The notes beneath the pieces are model-generated. The model saw only the letters and a program-made list of their open reading frames with translations, was not told the DNA's origin and made no database searches. A DNA stretch of 64,000 nucleotides from 66-474 sp963771735 (GTDB lineage: Bacteria > Pseudomonadota > Gammaproteobacteria > Xanthomonadales > Rhodanobacteraceae): contig CAVYUN010000002.1 in assembly GCA_963771735.1 (NCBI GenBank), positions 496,001-560,000 of the forward strand, in the 5' to 3' direction. Below, piece by piece: positions 1 to 8,404 of this stretch. The position numbers and the translations under genes were made by a program. Each line of letters starts with the position of its first letter. Position 1 is the first letter of the stretch.

Positions 1-850
1 AGGCGTCGTATTTGCTGGTGAATGCATGGAACGATGGGTCCTCGATCTGGAAACGGCCGATCGCGAACATCGCCTCGGACACCAGTTGCCGGGGATCGTG
101 CAGGATGGCCGGACCAAACAGCATGGTGAAGTTCTTGCGATAGCGGCTGCGCGCAAGCTTGTGGGCGATACTGGCAACGTCGGGATTGGCCATTTCCACC
201 GGATTCAGCATCGGGATCAGCGCCTGCCGCTGCAGCGAATCGGCGCGCCCGTCCCAGAACAATCCGCCTTGCGGAACGATCGGCACGTTGGCGGGCACGT
301 TGCCGGCGGTTTTCCGGGCGCGGGGATCGCCACGCACCGAGGCCGCCAACGCATTGAGGTTCAGCGGAATGTCGGAATCCGCGGGATCGGGGCCGATGCT
401 GAAAGGCAGTTGCCGATACAGGTAGGCGAGCGACGGCGGCGGGCGAAACCCGCTTTGCTCGAGATGCGGACCACCTGGTTGCAGGACATGTCCGGGCGGC
501 GGATTGTAGCCATAGTCGGGGTCGTGGCACGAAGCACACGATTGCCGCCCCGATGCGGACAGGTCCGGATCGAAGAACAGCGCTTTGCCGAGTTGCGCCA
601 CCGCGCTCAACGGGCGGACCGGCGGCAGTTTGAGATGTACGGGATGCGGATTGATGCCGCTGTCGGCTACGGATGTGGTCTCCGATGACGGCAAGCGTTG
701 CTGCAATTTCGCGAAGGCGTAGCCGGTCAAGCCACAACAGGCGACGGCCAGCCCGAGCGCGATCCCCAGGCGCCGATCGGGCCGGCCGCGGGCGGGTTTC
801 GAAAGTGATTCGGGAAGCAATCTGGAAATGATCGGCGGGCGACGGAACAT
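1..850 (-). CDS. Cytochrome c peroxidase (MauG/CcpA family), 3'-truncated by window edge
   Basis: The reverse strand from the ATG at 850 is open to the window edge, giving the N-terminal 283 residues. A membrane anchor or signal segment rich in Leu/Ala/Gly lies at about residues 27-42. The first c-type haem site CASCH follows in the context SCASCHDPDYGY (bases about 523-541). Phrases such as GKALFFDPDLSASG and LFWDGRADSLQRQA are typical of di-haem cytochrome c peroxidases, which reduce H2O2 in the periplasm with electrons from small cytochromes. The second haem site would lie beyond the edge. The gene lies 108 bp downstream of the phosphoesterase gene on the same strand, so co-transcription is plausible. 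The family assignment is firm; the exact substrate (H2O2 or a MauG-like protein substrate) is not known. Confidence 0.85.
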   Translation of the reverse strand, partial: MFRRPPIISRLLPESLSKPARGRPDRRLGIALGLAVACCGLTGYAFAKLQQRLPSSETTSVADSGINPHPVHLKLPPVRPLSAVAQLGKALFFDPDLSASGRQSCASCHDPDYGYNPPPGHVLQPGGPHLEQSGFRPPPSLAYLYRQLPFSIGPDPADSDIPLNLNALAASVRGDPRARKTAGNVPANVPIVPQGGLFWDGRADSLQRQALIPMLNPVEMANPDVASIAHKLARSRYRKNFTMLFGPAILHDPRQLVSEAMFAIGRFQIEDPSFHAFTSKYDA

Positions 851-958
851 GATGGACGCCGGGTGCGTGCGATCTCCGCCCCGGGTTCAACCGGAGCGGG
901 GATCGCGATGGGTGACCGATTCACGAACCGGCGACAATGGGTTTGCCGGCCCGAAAAA

Positions 959-2713
959 TCAGATGCGCCGTGACCTGCCGATCGACACGCCGGTCTCGGG
1001 ATTCAGATAGACCGGCTGCGCCTTGCCGGCGCCATGGCTGAAATCGAACAGGCCCATGATGCTTCCAGCCGTGGCGTCGTTGGAGCCCTGCCCGATGCGT
1101 TGCCCGTGCAGCCAGTTGTCCTCGATGAAACGCACCACCGAGGATTGCGTGATGCGGTTGTCATCGACGTAGTTGACGCGGGCGTAGGGCGAAATCACCA
1201 GGAACGGAATCCGGGTGCCGGGACCGCAACGGCCGTTGACGATCTTGCCGTTCAAACCGATGCCGGGCTGGGCGTCCGGGCCGGTGCACGAGCCCGGACC
1301 GTTGAGCTGGTCGGCGCCCGTCACCGTGCCCTGCGCCGTCTTCTCGGACGTGCTCGAGTCGAACGAGGACGTGGTGGGCGAGGCAAAGCGGTGGTCGTAC
1401 CAGCCGTCGGAATCGTCGTAGGTGATGATCACGGCGGTGTTCTTCCAGTCGGGCTGGCGCTGCAGGAAATTCAGCAGCTTCACGATGTGCGCCTGTTCGT
1501 CCAGCGGGTCGGAGTTGCCGGGATGGGCATCGCCGATCGCCGGGAACTTGATGTAGCTGACCGACGGGAAATTGCCCGACGCCACCGCGCGATAGAAGTC
1601 GCGCAAACCGTATTCGTGGTGCACCGGCGTCGAGGTGCTGTCCTTCGGGTCGGTGTAGCCGATCCGCCACACCGACGAGGGGCGCGCGTGCGTCGGGTTC
1701 GAGGTCGAGGCGTAGTACTGGAACCAGTTGTGGTGCGGGATGTAATCCTTGGGACTGGCATCCAGCACGCTGGAGTAGGTGCTGCGCTGGCAGCCGGTCG
1801 TACCGTTGCGATTGACGGTGTCGAGGTCGAAGCCGCCCATGAATCCGCCCCAGGTGATGTGGGCCGCATTCAACAGGTCACCGATGTTTTGCGACGTCAT
1901 CATCATGGTCTTGGAGGTCGAGGAGCAGACGTCGTAAGCTGGATCGGTATCGCCGACCAGGGTCAGGCCGCCCTGCCCGTCGGGGATGGTCGCCGCCGAA
2001 CCCAGCACCACCTCGGCGCCGTTGTTGGTGCCCGACACCACTTCGATCGCGCCGGGCGTCGACGGACCGTAGGTGTCGGTGTAGGCGTTGTCGTCCATCG
2101 CGAAATGCTGCGCGTAATTCCACAGCGCGGTGACCGTATTGCCGTCGTAGTAGCCCATGACCAGGCCCTGGGTACCGAACGCACCGGTGCTGCTGACGGT
2201 GTTGTTGCCGGTGTAGGCCGGGAAGCGGTCGGCGGCGCCGTTGTCGTAGGCCAGCTGTTCCGGCGTGTAATTGTGGTTCTGGCCCTCGGTGTTGGCCTGG
2301 GTCCGATCGAGCCGGAACGGATTGACACCATCCGTGCCATTCGCCGGATTCTTGGTATTCGGGTTTTGCGTCAGCAACGTGGGGGTCAGCCCCGCTATCG
2401 CCGGGGTCGACGGCGAGGCGTGGAAAGCCGGCTCCCCGGGCGGGTTCGCGGCATCCGGGTAGGTGCCGAAATAGTGATCGAAGGAACGGTTCTCGTCGAA
2501 GATCACCACCAGGTGCTTGATCGGCGTGGCGGTGGGCAGGGCATCCTGCGGCGACGGGAAACGGATGCCGTGCCCGGGGCCGATCGGCCACACCGGGCCG
2601 GCCGGATGGTGGTCCAGGCCCCGACCCGGTTGGGCAAGTGCCGACAAGGTGAAGGCTGCGGCCGCGATCGAAGCGGCCAGTAATGTTTTGCGAACGATCT
2701 GCGAACAAGGCAT
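959..2713 (-). CDS. Secreted phosphoesterase (acid phosphatase / phospholipase C family)
   Basis: This 584-residue protein starts at ATG 2713, preceded by an AGGAG-type ribosome site about 10 bases upstream. Residues 1-28 form a Sec signal peptide ending ALAQP. The motif HLVVIFDENRSFDHYFGTYP is the signature of the bacterial phosphoesterase family (acid phosphatases and non-specific phospholipases C). Further metal-site segments are visible: NWFQYYAS, YIKFPAIGDAHPGNSD, VIITYDDSDGWYDH and RIPFLVISPYARVNYVDD. It should hydrolyse phosphomonoesters or phospholipids outside the cytoplasm, but the family does not fix the substrate. An in-frame extension to 2908 exists; it lacks a signal-like start and is rejected. 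Confidence 0.85.
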   Translation of the reverse strand: MPCSQIVRKTLLAASIAAAAFTLSALAQPGRGLDHHPAGPVWPIGPGHGIRFPSPQDALPTATPIKHLVVIFDENRSFDHYFGTYPDAANPPGEPAFHASPSTPAIAGLTPTLLTQNPNTKNPANGTDGVNPFRLDRTQANTEGQNHNYTPEQLAYDNGAADRFPAYTGNNTVSSTGAFGTQGLVMGYYDGNTVTALWNYAQHFAMDDNAYTDTYGPSTPGAIEVVSGTNNGAEVVLGSAATIPDGQGGLTLVGDTDPAYDVCSSTSKTMMMTSQNIGDLLNAAHITWGGFMGGFDLDTVNRNGTTGCQRSTYSSVLDASPKDYIPHHNWFQYYASTSNPTHARPSSVWRIGYTDPKDSTSTPVHHEYGLRDFYRAVASGNFPSVSYIKFPAIGDAHPGNSDPLDEQAHIVKLLNFLQRQPDWKNTAVIITYDDSDGWYDHRFASPTTSSFDSSTSEKTAQGTVTGADQLNGPGSCTGPDAQPGIGLNGKIVNGRCGPGTRIPFLVISPYARVNYVDDNRITQSSVVRFIEDNWLHGQRIGQGSNDATAGSIMGLFDFSHGAGKAQPVYLNPETGVSIGRSRRI

Positions 2714-3303
2714 GCGAGGGCTCCTGACGTGCGTGCACTGGGACGTCGGGTCGACTCGCCCGATCGCGTCGGACGGCCTGAATGGGGCTGCAGTCGAACT
2801 CCCGACCGAGCCGGCATTCCACCACCCGCGCATGAAGGTTCCACGACAGTTCCTTGAGGGAAATCTGACAGCGGCGAATTCGTGCCAGTCGTTCACGATG
2901 GCGGACACGCCAGCGCGGACTCGCGGCGACGAAGCCGTCGCGGCATGTCGCGCGTGTTGCGCGAAAGAAAGAACGGGCGGCTACCGGCGCGTGCCGCGAT
3001 CAGTGTCACGCAGGCGCATGTCAACTACCGGCCACCAGCGGACGTTTCAGACGGATGGGAATCTTTCCCGGATCACGGGGATCGCGATGAGAATGCCGAC
3101 ATTCCGGATTGCGGCCGGCATTTTGCCGGCCAACCTCGCGGCTTGCAGCGCCCGCGTACGGCAGCCCGTCCACGGTACGCCGCCGCGTTCACGCCGGTGC
3201 ACGACGTATGGCGACGCGTGCTGGCAGCGGCCAGGTTCGTGCATTTCGTCTCACCCGGCAACCGGGTGGCATCCACCAAACCATGAAGCCCCCCCGGTGG
3301 CGA
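2714..3303. other. Intergenic stretch without a convincing gene
   Basis: About 590 bases separate the phosphoesterase start from the aminotransferase stop. Short open frames exist on both strands, but none has a domain, signal peptide or ribosome site that persuades me. The 5' part must hold the phosphoesterase promoter. No tRNA, terminator or repeat was recognised. Confidence 0.4.
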
Positions 3304-4692
3304 TCAAGCGCTACGCGCAAGCTCTCTCGCAACTTCCCTCGCCGCCGCGAGCGTCTGCGCGACGTCTTCGTGCGTGTGCGCGGTCGAAACAAACAGGTTT
3401 TCGTAGGCGCCCGGATGGAACAAAACGCCCTTGCCGAGCATGCCTTCCCACCACTTGCGGAACAGTTCCTGGTCGGCGTGACGCTCGGCATCGCGGTAAT
3501 TGCGGATGGCCTCGCGCGCGAACCACACCTGCATCAGCGGCCCGATGCCCACGACATGCGCGGGCAGCCCGGCGCCACGCAGGATCTGTTCCAGCCCCGT
3601 CCGCAATGCGTCGGAAACCGCATCCAGCCTTGCGAACAGTCCCGGCGTCGCCAGTTCGTCCAGCGCCGCATTGGCCGCCGCGATCGCGATGCCGTTGGCA
3701 CTGTAGGTACCCGCCATCGAAACCGTGCCGTCGGCGACCAGCGCCATGATGTCGGCACGGCCGCCGCAGGCCGCGACCGGGAAACCACCGCCCAGGCCCT
3801 TGGCGAACACCGAAAGATCCGGCGTGACGCCAAGCCGCGCCTGGGCGCCGCCGAGGCCAAGACGGAAGCCGGTGATGACCTCGTCGAACAGCAGCACGAT
3901 GCCGTTGCGTTCGGTCAGTTCACGCATCGCTTCGAGATAACCCGGCTCGGGCAGGATGCAGCCGGTGTTGCACATCACCGGCTCGGTGAGCACCGCGGCG
4001 ATGCTGTCCCCTTCGCGCGCGATGGTGTCGGCCAGCACGCCGGCGTCGTTCCACGGCAGGATGATCAGGTTTTCTTCCACGCCGCGCGGCAGGCCGGGGC
4101 CTTGCGGCACCGGCAGGGGATGATCGTCGGGGCCGGCCTTGGCGATGTCCGGATGCTTGCTCCAGTACACCTGGTCCGAAAAGCCGTGGTACATGCCTTC
4201 GAAGCGGATGATCTTGGGCCGGCCGGTGAACGCGCGCGCGAGGCGCGTGGCGTACAGCACCGCCTCGGTGCCGGTGTTGCACAGGCGCACCTGGTCCACG
4301 CTTGGCACGGCCGCGATGATTTTCTGCGCGAGGCGCGCCTCGTCCGCCGTAGGCAGCGCGAAGATGGTGCCGCGTTGCTGGATGAAATCGACCACCGCCT
4401 GGGTCACGCGCGCGGGCCGATGCCCGAGGATCATCGGGCCGAGGCCGAGCAGGTAGTCGATGTATTCGTTGCCGTCGACGTCGCGCAACCGCGAACCCTG
4501 CCCGCTCTCCACGAACAACGGATACGGCGTCCAGCCCGACCAGGTCGCGCGCGCGGTGCTGTTGACGCCGCCGGGAATGGAGCGGCACGCGGCCTCGAAC
4601 AGGCGACCACTGCGCGCGGTGTCGAGCCCGTCGACCAGCTGCGCGGCGTCGGGGGTGGTCGCTTTCGCTACCGTGTTGGTCGATGCGTTCAT
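3304..4692 (-). CDS. Class III aminotransferase, glutamate-1-semialdehyde aminomutase-like
   Basis: The protein has 462 residues from ATG 4692 (MNASTNTV). It shows the class III PLP aminotransferase pattern: SIPGGVNSTAR near the N-terminus, RLCNTGTEAVLYATRLAR for the phosphate-binding helix, LLFDEVITGFR for the cofactor Asp, and SVFAKGLGGGFP carrying the Schiff-base lysine. The layout is closest to HemL (glutamate-1-semialdehyde 2,1-aminomutase). At 462 residues it is longer than a typical HemL of about 425-430, so a HemL-like aminotransferase with another substrate is equally possible. The HAD phosphatase gene lies 46 bp upstream on the same strand and probably shares its transcript. The longer frame reaching 4935 overlaps that gene and is not adopted. 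Confidence 0.8.
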   Translation of the reverse strand: MNASTNTVAKATTPDAAQLVDGLDTARSGRLFEAACRSIPGGVNSTARATWSGWTPYPLFVESGQGSRLRDVDGNEYIDYLLGLGPMILGHRPARVTQAVVDFIQQRGTIFALPTADEARLAQKIIAAVPSVDQVRLCNTGTEAVLYATRLARAFTGRPKIIRFEGMYHGFSDQVYWSKHPDIAKAGPDDHPLPVPQGPGLPRGVEENLIILPWNDAGVLADTIAREGDSIAAVLTEPVMCNTGCILPEPGYLEAMRELTERNGIVLLFDEVITGFRLGLGGAQARLGVTPDLSVFAKGLGGGFPVAACGGRADIMALVADGTVSMAGTYSANGIAIAAANAALDELATPGLFARLDAVSDALRTGLEQILRGAGLPAHVVGIGPLMQVWFAREAIRNYRDAERHADQELFRKWWEGMLGKGVLFHPGAYENLFVSTAHTHEDVAQTLAAAREVARELARSA

Positions 4693-4738
4693 CACGTTTG
4701 CTTTCCGACAATGGGGATTGAGCGGCTTGGAAAGCCGC

Positions 4739-5440
4739 TCATACGGATGCGGGTGCCAGCACTCGCCTGGGCGTATACAGCTTGCCGGCCAGCAACGCCG
4801 GCAGCAGGCCGATCGCATCGGCGAAACCGACGATCGAGGTGTGCGGGATGGCCGCGTGCCGGCAGTGTTCGATAAGGCGGTGCTTGGCGAACACGTAGTC
4901 GGCCTCGCCGGCGGCGCAGAAATCCGAAGCACCATCGCCGATCAGCAGCACCCGGTGGTGGCGGTTGTGTTCGCGCACCGCACTGGCGCACTTGCAATGG
5001 CCGCTGCCGATGCGGCAATGCGGATCGGAGAACGGTGTCTCCAGCCGCCACTTGCGCGGGCCGGCCTGGACCAGCCGGTTGGCGAGCACCGGCAGGTCGT
5101 CGAGCTGGTAGCGCGACAGGATCGCCCTGATCGCGTAATCGAGGCCGTCGCTGACCACCCGCAAGGTGGCGCCCGCGCCGAGCGCCGATTCCACGAATTG
5201 CGGGAACGCGGGGTCGATGCGCAGCGTCGCCAGGTGCTCGTCGATCTCTTCGCGCGAGGCATCCAGCAACGCGACCTGCCCGCGCATGCATTCGGCCGAG
5301 CCGATCCTGCCGGCGCGCCAGTCGCGCTCCAGCACCTGCCATTCGGGCGGCGCGAAGCGGTCGAGCAGGGAGTCCGTGATGTCCTCGACGGCGATGGTGC
5401 CGTCGAAGTCGCACAGGATATTCCAGCGGGTCAAGGGCAA
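4739..5440 (-). CDS. HAD-superfamily phosphatase, MtnX-like
   Basis: The 233-residue protein begins at a TTG codon (5440); no ATG is available in frame. Motif I is ILCDFDGTIAVEDI with the nucleophile and acid Asp pair, motif II is LRVVSDG, and motif IV is VLLIGDGASDFCAAG. This is the HAD-IB arrangement found in MtnX (2-hydroxy-3-keto-5-methylthiopentenyl-1-phosphate phosphatase) and phosphoserine-phosphatase-like enzymes. Placement directly upstream of a class III aminotransferase suggests a joint metabolic step, but no other methionine-salvage gene is visible, so I give no gene symbol. The start codon choice is uncertain. Confidence 0.75.
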   Translation of the reverse strand: MPLTRWNILCDFDGTIAVEDITDSLLDRFAPPEWQVLERDWRAGRIGSAECMRGQVALLDASREEIDEHLATLRIDPAFPQFVESALGAGATLRVVSDGLDYAIRAILSRYQLDDLPVLANRLVQAGPRKWRLETPFSDPHCRIGSGHCKCASAVREHNRHHRVLLIGDGASDFCAAGEADYVFAKHRLIEHCRHAAIPHTSIVGFADAIGLLPALLAGKLYTPRRVLAPASV

Positions 5441-5649
5441 TCCTCGAAAAACAGGCGGCGGAAGAGCCGAAAAACGGCGTCGATGTTAGCACCGACACGC
5501 TTTCGGGACGCTTTCCCGAGACCTCCAGGAGCTGAACGCACGGGCGCTTCCGGATCGAATCACAGGCCGTCGATCATGGGACCCGCAACGACCATGGCAA
5601 GTTCACGGGCCCGCTTGGCAAGCGCTTGCCCTCAGGCAGGATGCGCCGA

Positions 5650-6567
5650 TCACCGCCGGTCGCGCGGGAATCGCACCAGCACGCGCTGCCCGATCCTGAG
5701 CGGCGCCTGTCCCGCCTTCGCGGGCGCCAGTTCCAGGGTGCAATCGACGTCGTTGGCGAGCGCGCGCTGCAACGGATCCTGGGTCAGGCCGGCCGGCTGC
5801 AACACCTGTCCGACCCACTGCACCGTCGCCTGGTAGATCGGTCCCGAACCCGAATCCATCACCACCTCGGCGTGCATGCCGCGCTGGATCGCAGCGGCCG
5901 CATCCACGTCGAGTTGCGCGCGCACCACGTGCGGGCGGTCCGGCAGCAGTTCAAACAAGGGCTGGCCGGACGCGGCGGAGACCGATTGCCCTATCGCGAC
6001 CTGCCGCGTGACGATCGTGCCCGCCACCGGCGCGCGCAAAGTCGAGGCATCGAGTTGCAGTTTCGCCGCGGCGAGTTTCTGCTGCGCGGCATCCAGCGCC
6101 GCCCGCGCGGCGGCACTCTTGGCCTTCAACGAAGCGACTTCGTCACGCGCCTGCCCGGCCGCCTCGCCGGTCGCCGCGCCGGCCTTGGCGGCGGCGGCGA
6201 TGCGCGGTGCGCGTTGCTCGGCCTGCTTCAGCGACACCTGCAATTCGTCCCCTTGCGCTTTGGCCTGTGCGACATCGGCTTGCGCGGCAGCCACCGCGAT
6301 CTTCGCTGCGCGCGGATCCAGTCGGGCGAGCACCTGGCCGGCCTTCACCGCATCGCCCTGCTTGACCGCGACCGATTCCACCACCCCGTCGGCGCGTGCC
6401 GCGACCAGCACCATGCCGCCCTCGACATCGACCTTGCCGCGCGCCACGGTCAGCCACTGCGATTGCGCGGCGGCGGATGCGGCGGGCGGACTGCCGGACG
6501 AACACGCACCCAGCGTCAGCGCCAATCCGGCAAGGGCAACCAGGCCGACACGGCGATTCGGTTTCAC
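5650..6567 (-). CDS. HlyD-type periplasmic adaptor lipoprotein of an ABC efflux system
   Basis: The protein has 305 residues and a lipoprotein signal: a basic N-terminus, a hydrophobic stretch and lipobox LTLGACSS near residue 22. An N-terminal biotinyl-lipoyl half (VLVAARADGVVESVAVKQGD) precedes an Ala/Gln/Lys-rich helical hairpin (about residues 85-175). The second lipoyl half (LRAPVAGTIVTRQVAIGQSV) and a beta-barrel follow. This is the membrane-fusion-protein plan that joins an inner-membrane ABC transporter to an outer-membrane channel. Its start overlaps the ATPase stop by four bases (6564-6567), so it is the last gene of the operon. Substrate is unknown. Confidence 0.85.
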   Translation of the reverse strand: MKPNRRVGLVALAGLALTLGACSSGSPPAASAAAQSQWLTVARGKVDVEGGMVLVAARADGVVESVAVKQGDAVKAGQVLARLDPRAAKIAVAAAQADVAQAKAQGDELQVSLKQAEQRAPRIAAAAKAGAATGEAAGQARDEVASLKAKSAAARAALDAAQQKLAAAKLQLDASTLRAPVAGTIVTRQVAIGQSVSAASGQPLFELLPDRPHVVRAQLDVDAAAAIQRGMHAEVVMDSGSGPIYQATVQWVGQVLQPAGLTQDPLQRALANDVDCTLELAPAKAGQAPLRIGQRVLVRFPRDRR

Positions 6568-7283
6568 GATGCTCTCTCCTGTCGAGGCGCGGCTGCATGC
6601 GGCACACGCCGGTCATTCAATATCATGCCGTCCTCCATTTCCAGCACCCGATCCGCGTGCGTGACCAGGCGCGGATCGTGGCTGACGCACAACACCGTGG
6701 TGTCGTGCTCGTGGGCGATGCGGCGCAGGGTATCGATGACGATCTGGCCATTGGCGGCATCCAGCGCGCTGGTCGGTTCGTCGGCGAACAGCAACTGCGG
6801 CTGCTTGACCAGCGCCCGCGCGATCGCGACGCGCTGCTTCTCGCCGCCGGACAATTCCGCCGGCAGCAGATGCGTACGCTCGCCAAGACCGACCTCGTCG
6901 AGCGCGGCGCGCCCGCGCTGTTCCGCCTCGCGGTCGCCCACGCCCATGTAGCCGAGCGGCAGCATCACCTGTTCCAGCGCCGTCAGCGCGGGAAACAGGT
7001 TGAAGCCCTGGAACACGAAGCCGGTGTGCTGCAGGCGGAAGCGATCCAGCGCGTGCCGGTCGCCACGCCAGATGTCCTCGCCCAGCGCGGTCACGCTGCC
7101 CGCGTCGGGACGCTGCAGGCCGGACAGGATCGACAGCAGGGTGCTCTTGCCGCAGCCGGACGGCCCCGCGATCAGCGTCAACTGCCCGGCCTCGACGGTC
7201 AGCGACAGGCCGCGCAGGATGTCGGTGCGCAGCTTGCCGCTGGTGTAACCCATGCACAGGTCGCTGGCCTCGAGCGCGCTCAT
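6564..7283 (-). CDS. ABC transporter ATP-binding protein, MacB/LolD-type
   Basis: The 239-residue protein starts at ATG 7283 (MSALEASDL). It shows Walker A GPSGCGKST, the Q-loop region HTGFVFQGFNLFPALT, signature LSGGEKQRVAIARALV, Walker B LLFADEPTSALD and the H-loop CVSHDPRL. The sequence pattern is that of the LolD/MacB subfamily, whose members pair with FtsX-type permeases. It overlaps both neighbours by four bases, which implies translational coupling within a four-gene operon read leftwards. The longer frame to 7484 runs into the permease gene and is a shadow. Confidence 0.9.
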   Translation of the reverse strand: MSALEASDLCMGYTSGKLRTDILRGLSLTVEAGQLTLIAGPSGCGKSTLLSILSGLQRPDAGSVTALGEDIWRGDRHALDRFRLQHTGFVFQGFNLFPALTALEQVMLPLGYMGVGDREAEQRGRAALDEVGLGERTHLLPAELSGGEKQRVAIARALVKQPQLLFADEPTSALDAANGQIVIDTLRRIAHEHDTTVLCVSHDPRLVTHADRVLEMEDGMILNDRRVPHAAAPRQERAS

Positions 7284-8404
7284 CGCAGCAGCAACGCCGG
7301 ATCGGCGCTGCGCAAGGCACGCACCGCGGCGATGCCCGACACCAGCGCGATACCCATCACCAGTGCCGCGCACGCGACCCACGCCGGCAGGTTCAATTCC
7401 ACCGGCACGTCCTCGATGCGGGCCAGGAAGATCAGGCCGAGGCTCAGCAGCACGCCCGCAACCAGCCCGAACACGCCGATCCACGCGGCCTGTTCCAGCA
7501 CCACGCGGCGCAGCGAACCCAGGCCCACGCCGAGCGCGTGCAGGGTCGCGTATTCGCGCACCGAACCCGCGATCGCGCCCATCAACGTCTGGCTGGTGAT
7601 GATCGCACCGACGATGAACACCACGATCGCGAGGAACACCACGCCGAGTCCCGCACCGGTCTGGAACATCCAGTAGAACACCGCGCGCCGCGCGAAGCTG
7701 GACGCGGTCCAGGCCGCGTAGCCGTGTGCCGATGCATTGATGCGCGCTGCCACCGCGGCGGCATTCGCATCGGGTTTCAGCTTGGCGACGTAATACGCCA
7801 CTTCGGTGCCGCCGGTGTCGTTGTCCAGCGCGCGCGCGGTGTCCAGCGAGGCGACCACGTTGACGCCACCGAGCGCACGGATGCCGTTGGCGGTGCCGAC
7901 GATCCGCACCAGTTCGCCGTTGATCAGCGCCTGGCCGCCGATCGGCACGCCGAGCTTGGGCAGGTCGGCACGATCGACGATCACCGCGAACGGCTCCTTC
8001 AGCAACGCGCGCTGCGCCGCCGTGAGCACGTCGGAAAAAATGATGCCGTCGGGCTGCGTGCTGATGCCCGACACGAACACCGACACGCCGCCCTTGTCGG
8101 CCGGTCCGCGCCAGTCACCATCCACCCACGCGAACGGTTCGACCCGCGCAACACTCGGATCCGTCAACGCGGCGGTGCGCGCCGCCGGCGTGATCGGGCG
8201 GCCCAGTTCGATGCTCTGGGTGCCGGGATAGCCGATCCACAGGTCCGCGTCGGAGGCGGTGATGTAGGTCGCCGCCGAACCGAAGATGCCGAATACCAGC
8301 GCAGCCTGCATCAGCAGCAGCAATCCCGAGAACGCCACCGCCAGCATCGCCGGCAGGAAACGCCGCCATTCGTGGATCAGGGTCTTGCGCGCGAGCGGGA
8401 TCAT
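7280..8404 (-). CDS. ABC transporter permease, FtsX-like
   Basis: The protein has 374 residues. One membrane helix lies near the N-terminus (about 18-42), a periplasmic domain of roughly 200 residues follows, and three further helices lie near 245-275, 295-325 and 340-362. This is the half-size FtsX/DevC topology rather than the MacB fusion. The partner ATPase is encoded next, overlapping by four bases. Together with the adaptor and the outer-membrane factor it should form a tripartite pump spanning both membranes, probably moving lipids, peptides or small toxic molecules; the sequence does not show which. Confidence 0.88.
   Translation of the reverse strand: MIPLARKTLIHEWRRFLPAMLAVAFSGLLLLMQAALVFGIFGSAATYITASDADLWIGYPGTQSIELGRPITPAARTAALTDPSVARVEPFAWVDGDWRGPADKGGVSVFVSGISTQPDGIIFSDVLTAAQRALLKEPFAVIVDRADLPKLGVPIGGQALINGELVRIVGTANGIRALGGVNVVASLDTARALDNDTGGTEVAYYVAKLKPDANAAAVAARINASAHGYAAWTASSFARRAVFYWMFQTGAGLGVVFLAIVVFIVGAIITSQTLMGAIAGSVREYATLHALGVGLGSLRRVVLEQAAWIGVFGLVAGVLLSLGLIFLARIEDVPVELNLPAWVACAALVMGIALVSGIAAVRALRSADPALLLR

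Noticed and set aside
26..688. Forward 220-codon ORF at the left edge
   Set aside because: It is antisense to the cytochrome c peroxidase gene, whose CASCH motif and family phrases are on the other strand.
1034..2683. Forward 549-codon ORF
   Set aside because: It is a GC-rich shadow of the phosphoesterase gene, with Arg/Val/Gly-rich composition and no domain.
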